A stretch of DNA of 64,000 bases, from contig NZ_SRXN01000009.1 of assembly GCF_004827385.1 (NCBI RefSeq), positions 124,001 to 188,000 on the forward strand. Direction: 5' to 3'. The position numbers and the translations under genes were made by a program. The notes beneath the pieces are model-generated. The model was not told the DNA's origin. It worked only from the letters and a program-made list of their open reading frames with translations, and searched no databases. This document shows positions 53,097 through 62,564 of the stretch, one piece after another. This DNA comes from Ensifer sp. MPMI2T (GTDB taxonomy: Bacteria > Pseudomonadota > Alphaproteobacteria > Rhizobiales > Rhizobiaceae). Numbering within the stretch: position 1 is the first letter of the stretch; every line of letters starts with the position of its first letter.

Positions 53097-53852
53097 TTAT
53101 TGTTTCCTTTGGCTGGGAAGGGCGCAAAGACTGCCGCAGCTCGGGATGCCGGGGAGAAGGTATCTGAGGCAGCAGATCTTGCGTCGGCAGACGCGATCGC
53201 CGTCCTCTTCCTCGTGGCGCAGGCAATCGAAGAAGGGGTTGGGAGCACCGTTGGGCAACAGGCGACAGCCGACCATGGCATCAGCTTGATCGCTCAAGGG
53301 TTCGGCTCCGGCCGTGCGAAGCGCATAGTCGATGTAGACGGCCGCATTGTTCCAGGCGAGCCGGGGTGAAATCCCGCCGACGGTCTTCAGGTGGCCGACG
53401 ACCTTGGCGAGGTGTTCTTCCATCAACGGAGCGAGGACGGACAAAATCTCCTGCTCACCGTCCTCCCGCCAGTCACCGGGCGTTGCGACGCCAAAGGCGC
53501 GAGGGAGGCCATCGGCCGAAAGCGCCACGGTCATTGCGTCGAACGCAACGGGCAGCGCCTGGTGATCCAGGACCCGTGCGACGACATAGGGGATGGTAAG
53601 ACAGGAGAAATAATAGAGCGACCACATGGAGGCGACAGCGCGCCGGTCGCTGCCATTCGAAGTCTCGGCATAGGTCGCAAGTGCCCGTTCGAAGGCGCCC
53701 GAGGCGAAGAACGTGGTGAGCGGGATGCCATCGGACAGGTCTTCCGCCAGCATCATTTTCTCGTTGCACCAGGCATGCGGGCCGGCAAAGGCCGCGGACA
53801 GGAGCCTTGCCCCGCCGACTTCCGCCATGCTGTCATGCCCGCTAGTCGCCAT
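53097..53852 (-). CDS. fhuF: FhuF ferric siderophore reductase
   Basis: The protein has 251 residues. The C-terminal CCLRYLLPGIPSCGSLC is the CC-x10-C-x2-C [2Fe-2S] site. It reduces Fe(III) bound to hydroxamate siderophores in the cytoplasm so that iron is released. It lies 4 bases after the receptor gene and immediately before the binding protein. Confidence 0.85.
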   Translation of the reverse strand: MATSGHDSMAEVGGARLLSAAFAGPHAWCNEKMMLAEDLSDGIPLTTFFASGAFERALATYAETSNGSDRRAVASMWSLYYFSCLTIPYVVARVLDHQALPVAFDAMTVALSADGLPRAFGVATPGDWREDGEQEILSVLAPLMEEHLAKVVGHLKTVGGISPRLAWNNAAVYIDYALRTAGAEPLSDQADAMVGCRLLPNGAPNPFFDCLRHEEEDGDRVCRRKICCLRYLLPGIPSCGSLCALPSQRKQ

Positions 53853-53856
53853 GGCT

Positions 53857-56049
53857 CTACCAATTGTAACGCAGCGAGCCGATGACAGTGCGGCCCTGGT
53901 CGCGGTAGCAGAAACCCGCCGAGCAAACCGGTTCGCGACGATCGAAGAGGTTCGTGGCGTTCACCTGCAGGCGCAAACCTTCATACTTCTTGTCGATGGC
54001 TGCAAAGTCGTAGTGAGCAGCGGCGTCGAAGAGGACACGAGACGAATTGCGCGTCGTGTTTTGGTCGTTGCCATAGCTGGACCCGAGGAAGCGGGCGCCC
54101 GCTCCAAAGCCGAGTCCATATCCCGGGCCATCCTCCGGCAAGGTATAGTACGCCCAGACAGAGGCCATGTGGCGTGGCACTGATGAAACATAATTACCGG
54201 TCGTATCCGCGGAGCCCTGCAGGATCTTTGCGTCGGTATAGGTATAGGATGCTACCAGCGACAGGCCGTTGTCGAGGCTCGTGTTTGCTTCCAGCTCGAA
54301 GCCGCGAGAGCGTACCTTGCCACGCTGGACCTGGATATTCTCGGGTCCGCTCGGCAAGTCGACGACCTCGTAATAGAGGCTGTTGGTTTGGTCGATGTTG
54401 AACAGCGCGGCAGTGATCAGCGTGTTGCTATTCGGCATGAGATATTTGATGCCGATTTCTTCCTGTTCGCTTTCTGTCGGCTTGAACGGCTGGTTCGTTT
54501 CCTTGTTGAGCCCGGCGTTGGGCGCGAAGGCGGTCGAGTAGCTGATGTAGGGGGCCAGGCCGAAATCAAATTCGTAGGTCAGACCGATACGGCCGGAAAA
54601 TTCCTTGTCGTTCTGCGACACCACGTTGGAAGTGTCGGTGGCAAGATCGGTTGTGCTGGTTTCGGTTGAGACCCAGTCGTGGCGTACGCCGCCGGTGAGA
54701 GTCCAGGCATCATAGCGTATCTGATCCTGCAGATAGGTGCCGAACTGCCATTGATCTTGCACGGTTCGAGTATCGAAATCGATCGAACTTACCGGACGTC
54801 CCTGTTCCGGATTGTTTGTATCGAGTGGCGGCGACACGCCGCGCCCATCGAGCGAGCGGAAGCGGAGCTTGGTATAGTCGATACCAGCAAGGAGGGTATG
54901 GTCGAGCGCGCCCGTGTCGAACTCGGCCACCATCTGGTTGTCGAGGACAAAGGCCGTCAGCCGCTCGTCGAATGTGCCCGCGCTGCTGTCAAGCAGTGTT
55001 GGATCGATGGCGTTCGGAGCATAGGCGAAGGCCCAATCCGTATCCGTATTAAGCGTCGAGATGCGCGCGTTTTGGCGGAAGGTAAATGTCTCGTTCAGCC
55101 TATGTTCGAATTCGTAGGCTAGCCTAGCCTGCTTCTGCACCGAGTCGTTGAAGTCGGGATTGCCCGCGAAGATGTCAGTTACTTCACCGGTCACGGGATC
55201 GTTGTAGTAGGCCGCCGTGCCTCCGGTCTTGGTGCGCGAATATTCGCCGAGAACGGTTAGGCGCGTGTCTTCATCCGGTTTCCAGGTGAATGCCGGGGCG
55301 ATATAGGCGCGGACGTCCGGCACGCTTACCTGTTCGGTGTCGGAGTCCCGTAGAAGTCCGGTCAGACGGTAATAAAATGGATCGGTTTCGTTAACCGGAC
55401 CGGAGAAGTCGAACTGTCCTTGATAGCGGTTGTCGGTGCCGTATTGGAGTTGCAGTTCGTGCAGAGGTACTTCTGTCGGCCGCTTGGTGATCAGATTGAA
55501 GAGACCACCGGCGCCCGATGCACCATAGAGGGCAGATGATGGGCCGCGCAAAATGGAGACGCCCTCCAGCCCGTACGGCTCGTTCTTGAACACCGAGGAA
55601 CTGGCACCGGGCTGGCGCAGGTTGTCACGAAAAACACCGGTGTAGGTCACATCGAAGCCGCGCACTGTGAAGCTGTCGAATCGCGGATCGAAACCGAAGG
55701 CGCCGACGCGCGTTCCTGGCGTATAGGCGAACGTTTCGAGCAGCGTCTGCGGGTTGCGGTCCTTCAACTGCTGTTCCGTTACCGTCGAGATAGACTGCGG
55801 CGTCTCGAGGAAGGGCGTATCGACCTTGGCCCCAGTTGCGCTGCTGATGCCGACGTAACCATCGGCGGTGATAACGCCGCCGCTGCCGCCGTTGACGACC
55901 AGCGTTTCGAGCGCAGTCGAGTCGCCATTGGATGCTGTGTCCTCCTGCTGTGCTTCCTGCGCATACGCGGCGGTGACGAGAGTAAGGACGGAGGTGCCGG
56001 CGAGCGCGGCGCGAACAAGTGGCAGCAGGAGGGTTCTCGTGGCGGGCAT
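53857..56049 (-). CDS. fhuA: TonB-dependent hydroxamate siderophore receptor (FhuA-like)
   Basis: From the ATG at 56049 the protein has 730 residues; a TTG 9 bases earlier is possible. It has a signal peptide (ending AAYAQ), a TonB box region (ETLVVNGG), a plug domain (DTPFLETPQSISTVTEQQL, then YGASGAGGLFNLITKRP) and a 22-strand barrel ending in RYNW with the C-terminal aromatic. First gene of the fhu operon. Confidence 0.85.
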   Translation of the reverse strand: MPATRTLLLPLVRAALAGTSVLTLVTAAYAQEAQQEDTASNGDSTALETLVVNGGSGGVITADGYVGISSATGAKVDTPFLETPQSISTVTEQQLKDRNPQTLLETFAYTPGTRVGAFGFDPRFDSFTVRGFDVTYTGVFRDNLRQPGASSSVFKNEPYGLEGVSILRGPSSALYGASGAGGLFNLITKRPTEVPLHELQLQYGTDNRYQGQFDFSGPVNETDPFYYRLTGLLRDSDTEQVSVPDVRAYIAPAFTWKPDEDTRLTVLGEYSRTKTGGTAAYYNDPVTGEVTDIFAGNPDFNDSVQKQARLAYEFEHRLNETFTFRQNARISTLNTDTDWAFAYAPNAIDPTLLDSSAGTFDERLTAFVLDNQMVAEFDTGALDHTLLAGIDYTKLRFRSLDGRGVSPPLDTNNPEQGRPVSSIDFDTRTVQDQWQFGTYLQDQIRYDAWTLTGGVRHDWVSTETSTTDLATDTSNVVSQNDKEFSGRIGLTYEFDFGLAPYISYSTAFAPNAGLNKETNQPFKPTESEQEEIGIKYLMPNSNTLITAALFNIDQTNSLYYEVVDLPSGPENIQVQRGKVRSRGFELEANTSLDNGLSLVASYTYTDAKILQGSADTTGNYVSSVPRHMASVWAYYTLPEDGPGYGLGFGAGARFLGSSYGNDQNTTRNSSRVLFDAAAHYDFAAIDKKYEGLRLQVNATNLFDRREPVCSAGFCYRDQGRTVIGSLRYNW

Positions 56050-56131
56050 GCGATGCAACTTTCTGATCGATAAGCGAAATCCTATAAGATGAGCTATTCA
56101 CTCATGATTTATGCCCGCGCAAGAGGATTTT

Positions 56132-56150
56132 CATGACTCTTAGACTCATG
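56132..56150. promoter_or_regulatory. Palindrome before the receptor gene, candidate operator
   Basis: CATGACTCT-T-AGACTCATG is a near-perfect 9-base inverted repeat about 83 bases before the fhuA start. No Fur-like or cobalamin element was seen here, so it could be a site for another iron regulator. Confidence 0.4.
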
Positions 56151-56230
56151 TTTTTAAATTTGTGGGAAATCTGCAACAGCTGCGCCACGCGGCGTGCCAT
56201 GCCGCCTCATATCCGCGGTGTTGATGGAAG

Positions 56231-56273
56231 TGCATAAACAAACCCTCCGGTCGATCTGAGATCGACGGGAGGG
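56231..56273 (-). terminator. Rho-independent terminator after the SnoaL-like gene
   Basis: The arms CCCTCCCGTCGATCT and AGATCGACCGGAGGG pair around one base and are followed on the minus strand by TTTGTTT. It lies 63 bases after the stop of the SnoaL-like gene. Confidence 0.7.
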
Positions 56274-56335
56274 CTTGCTTGTCGATGCGATTTGGAATCG
56301 GCGGGCGGACTGCGTACGGTCGGCGAGAGGTGCGG

Positions 56336-56827
56336 CTACATCAAGCCGAGCTGCTTGTAGAAGCCGAGCGCGTCGTAATAGTCGCTCTGGGCGGAAATCT
56401 TGCCGTCCTTGACGGTAAAGATCGAGGCTCCGGTGATCTTGAACGTCTTGCCGGTGGCGGCAGTGCCGTCGCCCCAAGCGCCCGAATTGGTGCCGGAGAA
56501 CTCCCACTCGAACGACACCTTGTCGCCGGCCGCGATCGGGTCGCCCTTCATGGTCCAGACGGCGTCCGGAACGGCGTTCAGGAAGTTGTCGATGACGCCG
56601 GTTTTGGCGGCATCCTTGCCGTTCACGGGCTTGCCGACGGAAGCGTCGTAATAGGTGACATCGTCAGCGAAGTAGGACGCGGCCTTGCTCGAGCCATGGG
56701 CGTTCCACGCGGCAAGATAGGCCGCAACCACACTCGGGGCATCATCAGCCGCGAACGCCGGCGTTGAAGAGAGAAGGGCGCCCAGGCCCAGCGCGCCGGC
56801 GGCGGCGAGTAATTGGCGGCGGTACAT
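56336..56827 (-). CDS. Exported SnoaL/NTF2-like protein
   Basis: The protein has 163 residues. The first 26 form a signal peptide (RRQLLAAAGALGLGALL, ending AFA). The rest fits the SnoaL-like cone fold (SVVAAYLAAWNAHGSSKAASYF, then FKITGASIFTVKDGKI). It may be an ester cyclase or binding protein; function is unknown. It follows the aldehyde dehydrogenase gene by 15 bases and ends at a terminator. Confidence 0.7.
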   Translation of the reverse strand: MYRRQLLAAAGALGLGALLSSTPAFAADDAPSVVAAYLAAWNAHGSSKAASYFADDVTYYDASVGKPVNGKDAAKTGVIDNFLNAVPDAVWTMKGDPIAAGDKVSFEWEFSGTNSGAWGDGTAATGKTFKITGASIFTVKDGKISAQSDYYDALGFYKQLGLM

Positions 56828-56842
56828 GATGGCATCCTCCCG

Positions 56843-58270
56843 TTAGCCATGATTAATCATGATGTGGCGAACGGCCGTGTAGTCCTCCAGCGCATAGACC
56901 GACATGTCCTTGCCGTAGCCGGACTGCTTGACGCCGCCATGCGGCATCTCGTTGGTCAGCATGAAATGCGTGTTGATCCAGGTGCAGCCGTATTGCAGGC
57001 GGGACGCCGCCCGCATCGCCTTGGTGATGTCCTTCGTCCAGACGGAGGAGGCGAGGCCATAGTCGCTGTCGTTTGCCCAGGCGACGGCATCATCGCTGCC
57101 GGTGAAGCGCGTGACGGAAACGACCGGCCCGAACACTTCGCGGCGGACGATTTCGTCTTCCTGCGTTGCGCCGGCGACGACAGTCGGCTTGAAGAAGAAG
57201 CCGTCCTTGCTGCCCGCGGCGCCGCCGGTGGTGATCACGATATGCTTCTGGTCTGCCGCCCGTTCGACGAAGCTTGCGACCCGGTCGCGCTGGCGCTTGG
57301 ATATCAGCGGCCCGATCTCGTTTTCGGTATCGTCATCGAGGTTGTAGCGGATCGTCGAGACGGCGGACGTCAGATCGGCAATGAACTTCTCGTAGATGCC
57401 GGCCTCTGCATAGATGCGGCAGGCGGCGGTGCAATCCTGGCCGGCATTGTAGTATCCGAACGTGCGGATGCCGTTCACAACAGCTTCCAGGTCTGCGTCG
57501 TCATAGACGATAACCGGCGCCTTGCCGCCGAGTTCGAGATGGGTGCGCTTCACCGTCTTGGCTGCGGCCGCAAGCACCTTTTTGCCCGTGGCGATATCGC
57601 CCGTGATCGAAACCATGGACACTTTCGGATGGTTGATCAGGGCATTGCCGACCGTTTCGCCGCGGCCGGTGACGACGTTGACGACGCCTTCGGGCAGAAT
57701 TTCCGCGAGCAGCCGCGCGAGCTTCAGCGCCGTCAGCGGCGTCTGTTCGGAAGGCTTGAAGACCACCGTGTTGCCGCCGGCGATCGCCGGCGCCAGCTTC
57801 CAGGCCATCATCATCAGCGGGTAGTTCCAGGGCGCGATCGAGCCGACGATGCCGATCGGGTCGCGGCGGATCATCGAGGTGTGGCCCGGCAGATATTCAC
57901 CCGCGGTCGGGGCGTGCAGGTTGCGCACCGCACCGGCGAAGAAGCGCCAGCAGTCGATGATCGCGGGCAGTTCGTCGTTCTTCACGGCGTTGATCGGCTT
58001 GCCGCAGTTCAGCGCTTCAAGCGCCGCGAAGCCGTCGGCGTTCTTTTCGATCGCGTCTGCGATCTTCAGGAGATAGTTCGAGCGCTCGGCGGGCGTCGTC
58101 TGCGACCAGGCGACGAAGGCGCGCTCGGCCGCGTCGACGGCGACGTCGACTTGCGCATGGGAAGCCTCCGCGACATCGATGATCTTGGCGCCCGTCCTCG
58201 GGTTCAGGATGTGCTCCTCGACCTCGGTGCCGGCTTCGAAGCGCGATCCGATCAAGAGTTGGGTGTCCAT
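56843..58270 (-). CDS. patD: Gamma-aminobutyraldehyde dehydrogenase
   Basis: The protein has 475 residues, an ALDH of the betaine/aminobutyraldehyde group. Catalytic Glu246 (LELGGKAP) and Cys280 ([11 protein letters not shown]) are present, with the NAD-binding region ahead and [18 protein letters not shown] near the end. It oxidises 4-aminobutanal from putrescine to GABA. It lies directly downstream of the polyamine ABC transporter, supporting this substrate. AGGGAGA precedes the ATG. Confidence 0.85.
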   Translation of the reverse strand: MDTQLLIGSRFEAGTEVEEHILNPRTGAKIIDVAEASHAQVDVAVDAAERAFVAWSQTTPAERSNYLLKIADAIEKNADGFAALEALNCGKPINAVKNDELPAIIDCWRFFAGAVRNLHAPTAGEYLPGHTSMIRRDPIGIVGSIAPWNYPLMMMAWKLAPAIAGGNTVVFKPSEQTPLTALKLARLLAEILPEGVVNVVTGRGETVGNALINHPKVSMVSITGDIATGKKVLAAAAKTVKRTHLELGGKAPVIVYDDADLEAVVNGIRTFGYYNAGQDCTAACRIYAEAGIYEKFIADLTSAVSTIRYNLDDDTENEIGPLISKRQRDRVASFVERAADQKHIVITTGGAAGSKDGFFFKPTVVAGATQEDEIVRREVFGPVVSVTRFTGSDDAVAWANDSDYGLASSVWTKDITKAMRAASRLQYGCTWINTHFMLTNEMPHGGVKQSGYGKDMSVYALEDYTAVRHIMINHG

Positions 58271-58295
58271 GTCTGTTCTCCCTTTGCGTTCGATT

Positions 58296-59111
58296 TCATT
58301 TGCCCACGCCGGCGATCTGGTCGCCGTCGCGGGTCAGGTAGTAGGCGCCGAGGATCGGCAGGAAGGTGACGACGACCACGATCATGGCGACGACATTGGT
58401 CACCGGACGCTGGCGCGGGCGGATCAACTCTTCCAGCATCCAGATCGGCAGGGTCGATTGCTGCCCGGCAGTGAAGGTCGTGACGATCACCTCGTCGAAG
58501 GAAAGCGCGAAGGCGAGCATGCCGCCGGCAAGCAGCGCCGTGCCGATGTTCGGCAGGATCACGTAGCGGAACGTCTGGAATCCGTCGGCACCGAGGTCCA
58601 TCGAGGCCTCGATCAGCGAGCCGGAGATCCTGCGGAAGCGCGCGACAGCATTGTTGTAGACAACGACGATGCAGAAGGTCGCGTGGCCGAGAACGATGGT
58701 CCAGAAGGAAAACGGGATGTCCGCCATGGAGAAGGCGGAGCGCAGCGCGATGCCGGTGATGATGCCGGGCAGTGCGATCGGCAGGATGACAAGCAGCGAG
58801 ATCGTCTCGCGGCCAAAGAAACGGGTCTGGCTGACGGCGGCGGCGCAGAGGGTTCCGAGCACCACGGCCGTGGCCGTGGCGATCGAGGCAACCTTGACCG
58901 AGAGTGCCAGCGCCGCCCAGACGTCCGGCCGGTCCCAAGCGACGCCGAACCACTGCGTCGTCAGGCCGGGCGGCGGGAACTGGTAGCTCTTCTCCTCCGT
59001 CGTGAAAGCGTAGAGAAAGATCAGCAGGATCGGCAGATGCATGAAGGCGAGGCCGGCTGCGGCTGCGATCTTCAGACTGAGGGGAGCGCGGTTCGATTTT
59101 TCAGAGCGCAT
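58296..59111 (-). CDS. potI: Polyamine ABC transporter permease, PotI type
   Basis: From the ATG at 59111 the protein has 271 residues with about six helices and the EAA loop ([23 protein letters not shown]) that docks the ATPase. It overlaps the first permease gene by 11 bases. Confidence 0.8.
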   Translation of the reverse strand: MRSEKSNRAPLSLKIAAAAGLAFMHLPILLIFLYAFTTEEKSYQFPPPGLTTQWFGVAWDRPDVWAALALSVKVASIATATAVVLGTLCAAAVSQTRFFGRETISLLVILPIALPGIITGIALRSAFSMADIPFSFWTIVLGHATFCIVVVYNNAVARFRRISGSLIEASMDLGADGFQTFRYVILPNIGTALLAGGMLAFALSFDEVIVTTFTAGQQSTLPIWMLEELIRPRQRPVTNVVAMIVVVVTFLPILGAYYLTRDGDQIAGVGK

Positions 59112-60051
59112 CGAAGGCCCCCATGCGTTTGGCCATCCAGAGATAGAGGCCCATGATGACGATCGGCACGACCGTGAAGGCGGCGGCGAGCGGAATGTTG
59201 CCGGCGGTGCCCTGCTGGGCATAGACCGCCTGGCCGATGAAGAGCCGCGACGAGCCGATGATCTGCGGAATGATGTAATCGCCGAGGGTCAGCGAGAAGG
59301 TGAAGATCGAACCGGCGACGATGCCCGGAAGCGCCAGCGGGAAGAGCACGTACCGGAACGTCTGGGCCGGCGTGCCGCCGAGGTCGGACGACGCTTCGAT
59401 CAGGTTTAACGGCACCCGCTCCAGCGCCGCCTGAATCGGCAGGATCATGAAGGGCATCCAGACATAGACGAAGACGATGAAGGTGCCGGTGTAGCTGACC
59501 GACAGCGAATTGCCGCCGACGACCGGAAGCACGAGCCATGCATCGAGCAGCCAGAGCAGGTTCAGCTTTTCGAAGAACCAGGTGAAGATCCCTTCCTTGG
59601 CGAGGATCAGCTTCCACGCGTAGATCTTGACGAGATAGCTGGACCAGAGCGGCAGCATGACGCCGAGATAGAACAGCACCTTCCATTTTCCGCGCGCGTA
59701 GCGTGCCGCGTAATAGGCGATCGGGAAGGCGATGAGCGCGGAGACGAGCGTCACCACCGTCGCCATCGTGACGGTGCGGATGATGATGTCGAGATTGGTC
59801 TCGCTCAAAAGCTGCCTATAGGTCGCGAGCGTGAACTCGTAGTTGATGAGGCCGGAGAAATCGTCGATCGAGAAAAAGCTTTGCAGCAGAAGTGCGAAGA
59901 GCGAACCGAGATAGACGATGCCGAGCCAGAGAAGCGGCGGCCCGAGCAGCGCCGCGAGAAGCACATGCGGGTGCCTCCAGAAAAAGTCCGAGAGACGCCC
60001 AGCGCTGCCGCGGCGTTCCGGAAGGATGATGCTTTCGGCGACAATGGTCAT
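59101..60051 (-). CDS. potH: Polyamine ABC transporter permease, PotH type
   Basis: The protein has 316 residues with six or so helices and the EAA loop ([25 protein letters not shown]). It pairs with the PotI-type permease to form the channel. It overlaps the ATPase gene by 4 bases. Confidence 0.8.
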   Translation of the reverse strand: MTIVAESIILPERRGSAGRLSDFFWRHPHVLLAALLGPPLLWLGIVYLGSLFALLLQSFFSIDDFSGLINYEFTLATYRQLLSETNLDIIIRTVTMATVVTLVSALIAFPIAYYAARYARGKWKVLFYLGVMLPLWSSYLVKIYAWKLILAKEGIFTWFFEKLNLLWLLDAWLVLPVVGGNSLSVSYTGTFIVFVYVWMPFMILPIQAALERVPLNLIEASSDLGGTPAQTFRYVLFPLALPGIVAGSIFTFSLTLGDYIIPQIIGSSRLFIGQAVYAQQGTAGNIPLAAAFTVVPIVIMGLYLWMAKRMGAFDAL

Positions 60052-61046
60052 GCGTCCTCCATCGGGTGAAGGTCGCGTGCGGCGAAGCTGATCGTGACCG
60101 GGCTGCCGATGGCCGGGACCGCGTTCGCGGCGGGGCTTGCAACAGCAATACGCGCGCCGTCGACATCGACGACGACGCGGTTGGTTGCGCCGAGGAAGCT
60201 CTGGCCGGCGATGGTGCCGGCAAGGCTCAGAGCGCCATTGCTCGGGGGCGCGAGCGCGATTGCTTCCGGCCGCAGACTGGCGAAGGAGGCCTTAACCCCG
60301 AGCCTTTGGCAGAGCTTCGTCGAGAGGACGTTGGACGACCCGACGAAATCGGCGACGAAGCGGGTCTTCGGCTGGTTATAGACCTCTTCCGGCCTGCCGA
60401 GCTGCTGGATCCGGCCCTCGTTGAAAACCGCGATGCGGTCCGCCATCGATAGCGCCTCGCCCTGGTCGTGGGTGACGAAGACGAAGGTGATGCCGAGCGA
60501 TTTCTGCAGGCTCTTCAGTTCCTCCTGCATCTGTTCGCGGAGCTTCAGGTCGAGTGCGCCGAGCGGTTCGTCGAGAAGCAGAACCTTGGGCTTGTTGACG
60601 AGCGCGCGCGCGAGCGCCACGCGCTGGCGCTGGCCGCCGGAAAGCTGACCCGGACGACGCGCGCCATAACCCGGCAGCTTGACCATGGCGAGGGCATCCT
60701 CGGCGGCCTTGAGCCGTTCCTCGCGACCGGCGCCCTTGACCATCAGGCCATAGGCGACGTTGTCGAGGATCGAGAGGTGCGGGAAGAGCGCATAGTCCTG
60801 GAACACGGTGTTGACGCTGCGCCGGTAGGGCGGCACGCCCTCGGCCGTCTCGCCGAAGATTTCGATGTGGCCGCCGGTCGGCTGCTCGAAGCCGGCCATC
60901 AGTCTGAGGCACGTGGTCTTGCCGGAGCCCGAGGGCCCGAGCATGGCAAAGAATTCGCCCTCGGCGATGTCGAGGTTCACGCGATCGACGGCGCGGATGG
61001 CGCCGAAGTGGCGGGAAACGTTGTCGAAGAGGACGGCGGTGGTCAT
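60048..61046 (-). CDS. potG: Polyamine ABC transporter ATP-binding protein, PotG/PotA type
   Basis: From the ATG at 61046 the protein has 332 residues. Walker A (GPSGSGKTT), the signature LSGGQRQRVALARAL, Walker B (VLLLDEPLGALD) and the switch His (VTHDQGEALSM) are all present, with a C-terminal TOBE domain as in polyamine and sugar importers. Confidence 0.9.
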   Translation of the reverse strand: MTTAVLFDNVSRHFGAIRAVDRVNLDIAEGEFFAMLGPSGSGKTTCLRLMAGFEQPTGGHIEIFGETAEGVPPYRRSVNTVFQDYALFPHLSILDNVAYGLMVKGAGREERLKAAEDALAMVKLPGYGARRPGQLSGGQRQRVALARALVNKPKVLLLDEPLGALDLKLREQMQEELKSLQKSLGITFVFVTHDQGEALSMADRIAVFNEGRIQQLGRPEEVYNQPKTRFVADFVGSSNVLSTKLCQRLGVKASFASLRPEAIALAPPSNGALSLAGTIAGQSFLGATNRVVVDVDGARIAVASPAANAVPAIGSPVTISFAARDLHPMEDA

Positions 61047-61067
61047 AGGGATACTCCAGTATTCCGG

Positions 61068-61210
61068 GCCCCTCATCCCGCTGCCGCGACCTTCTCCCCG
61101 CGAGCGGGGAGAAGGGGACCGCGGCCGGCGCCTCGCCTCAAGATCACGCGGCGGCTTTGCCGAAGGCGTTCCCTCTCCCCGCGAGCGGGGAGAGGGCTAG
61201 GGTGAGGGGC
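61068..61210. repeat. RIME-type intergenic mosaic element, copy 3
   Basis: Starts GCCCCTCATCCCG and ends GGGTGAGGGGC, with the same two palindromes as copies 1 and 2. It lies between the binding-protein gene and the ATPase gene and could lower expression of the latter. Confidence 0.8.
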
Positions 61211-61237
61211 GATGCTTGCGATGCAGTTGCGGCTGGC

Positions 61238-62398
61238 TTACCGCCCGCCGATCACGCCGATATAGTCGGAGACCCAGCGATGATAGGGCACGCATTCGCC
61301 CTGGCTTTCGCACTTGGCCACCGGCGTCTTCCAGAACTTGACCTTCTCGAAATCGTCGTAGCCGTTGGTCTTGCAGCCGGCGTCGGTCAAAAGTTCGTTG
61401 CCCTTGCAGGCGGCGCCGACCGAGGGGTTCGCGCCGAACCAGGCGGAAACGTCGCCCTGCACCTTGGGTGACAGTGAATGCTCCATCCACATATAGGCGC
61501 AGTTCGGATGCTCGCTGTCGGCGTGCAGCATGGTCGTATCGGCCCAGCCCGTTACCCCTTCCGCTGGGATAACCGAGGCGATCGGCAGCTTTTCGGCCTC
61601 CATCAGGTTGACCTGGAACGGCCAGGAGCCCGATGCGACGACGCCTTCGTTCTTGAAGTCATCGATCTGGATCATTGCGTCGTGCCAGTAACGGCCGACG
61701 AGGGTGCGTTGGGCGCGAAGCAAGTCGAGCGCGGCCTTGTACTGTTCCTCATTGAGCTCGTAGGGATCCTTGATGCCGAGCTCGGGCTTGTGCGCCATCA
61801 GGTAGTTGGCGGCATCGGCGACATGGATCGGGCCGTCATAGGCCTGGACGCGGCCCTTGTTGGATTTGCCGTCAGGCAGCGTCATTTCCTCGAAGACGAC
61901 GTTCCAGCTCTTCGGCGCTTCACCCTTGAAGGCCTCGGTGTTGTACATCAGCACGTTCGGGCCCCAGACATAGGGGGTGCCGTAGTGGACGCCGTTGACC
62001 GTGTGCCACGGCGCATTCTGCATGCGCTCGTCGATCGTCTTCCAGCTTGGGATGAGGTCAGTGTTGATCGGCTGAACGCGCTTGCCGGCGACGAGCCTGA
62101 GGGAAGCATCGCCTGAGGCAGTGACGAGGTCGAAGCCGCCTTCGTTCATCAGGGCGACCATTTCATCCGAGGTTGCCGCCGTCTTGACGCTGACCTTGCA
62201 GCCGGTATCTTTCTCGAAGTTGGTGACCCAATCATAGTTCTTGTCGGTTTCGCCGCGCTCGATATAGCCGGCCCAGGCCACGATCGAGAGCTCCCCTTCG
62301 CCCTTGCTCAACTCCTTCAGCGGCTCCTGCGCGAGCGCAGGGGCGACGAGGCCCAGCGAAAGAGTGAGCGCCGTGCAGGATTTCAAGATCTGCTTCAT
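61238..62398 (-). CDS. potF: Polyamine ABC transporter, periplasmic binding protein (PotF/PotD type)
   Basis: From the ATG at 62398 the protein has 386 residues with a signal peptide (ending PALAQ) and the family pattern LSIVAWAGYIERG, FEKDTGCKV and WGPNVLMYNTEAF. Four Cys near the C-terminus (CKGNELLTDAGCKTN and CESQGEC) may form disulphides, which is unusual. First gene of the transporter group, with a LysR dyad 100 bases upstream. Confidence 0.85.
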   Translation of the reverse strand: MKQILKSCTALTLSLGLVAPALAQEPLKELSKGEGELSIVAWAGYIERGETDKNYDWVTNFEKDTGCKVSVKTAATSDEMVALMNEGGFDLVTASGDASLRLVAGKRVQPINTDLIPSWKTIDERMQNAPWHTVNGVHYGTPYVWGPNVLMYNTEAFKGEAPKSWNVVFEEMTLPDGKSNKGRVQAYDGPIHVADAANYLMAHKPELGIKDPYELNEEQYKAALDLLRAQRTLVGRYWHDAMIQIDDFKNEGVVASGSWPFQVNLMEAEKLPIASVIPAEGVTGWADTTMLHADSEHPNCAYMWMEHSLSPKVQGDVSAWFGANPSVGAACKGNELLTDAGCKTNGYDDFEKVKFWKTPVAKCESQGECVPYHRWVSDYIGVIGGR

Positions 62399-62497
62399 CT
62401 GAAGTCTCCCCAGTTTATGCCGCGTTCTGCAGCTTTGTTCCCGGATCAAAGCGTGCCTTGATTTCTCCGTATTCGCAAATTCATTAATCAGAATGAC

Positions 62498-62518
62498 GGT
62501 ATCGGATTTTCCGATACC
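62498..62518. promoter_or_regulatory. LysR-type dyad before potF
   Basis: GGTATCGGA-TTT-TCCGATACC is a perfect 9-base inverted repeat with T-N11-A spacing inside. It lies between the LysR gene and potF, 100 bases from the latter, and resembles the dyad at 43258. Confidence 0.65.
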
Positions 62519-62564
62519 GAAGCAAAATGGCTTTCCGTGCGCATTTCTCAAACCGAACGAAAGT

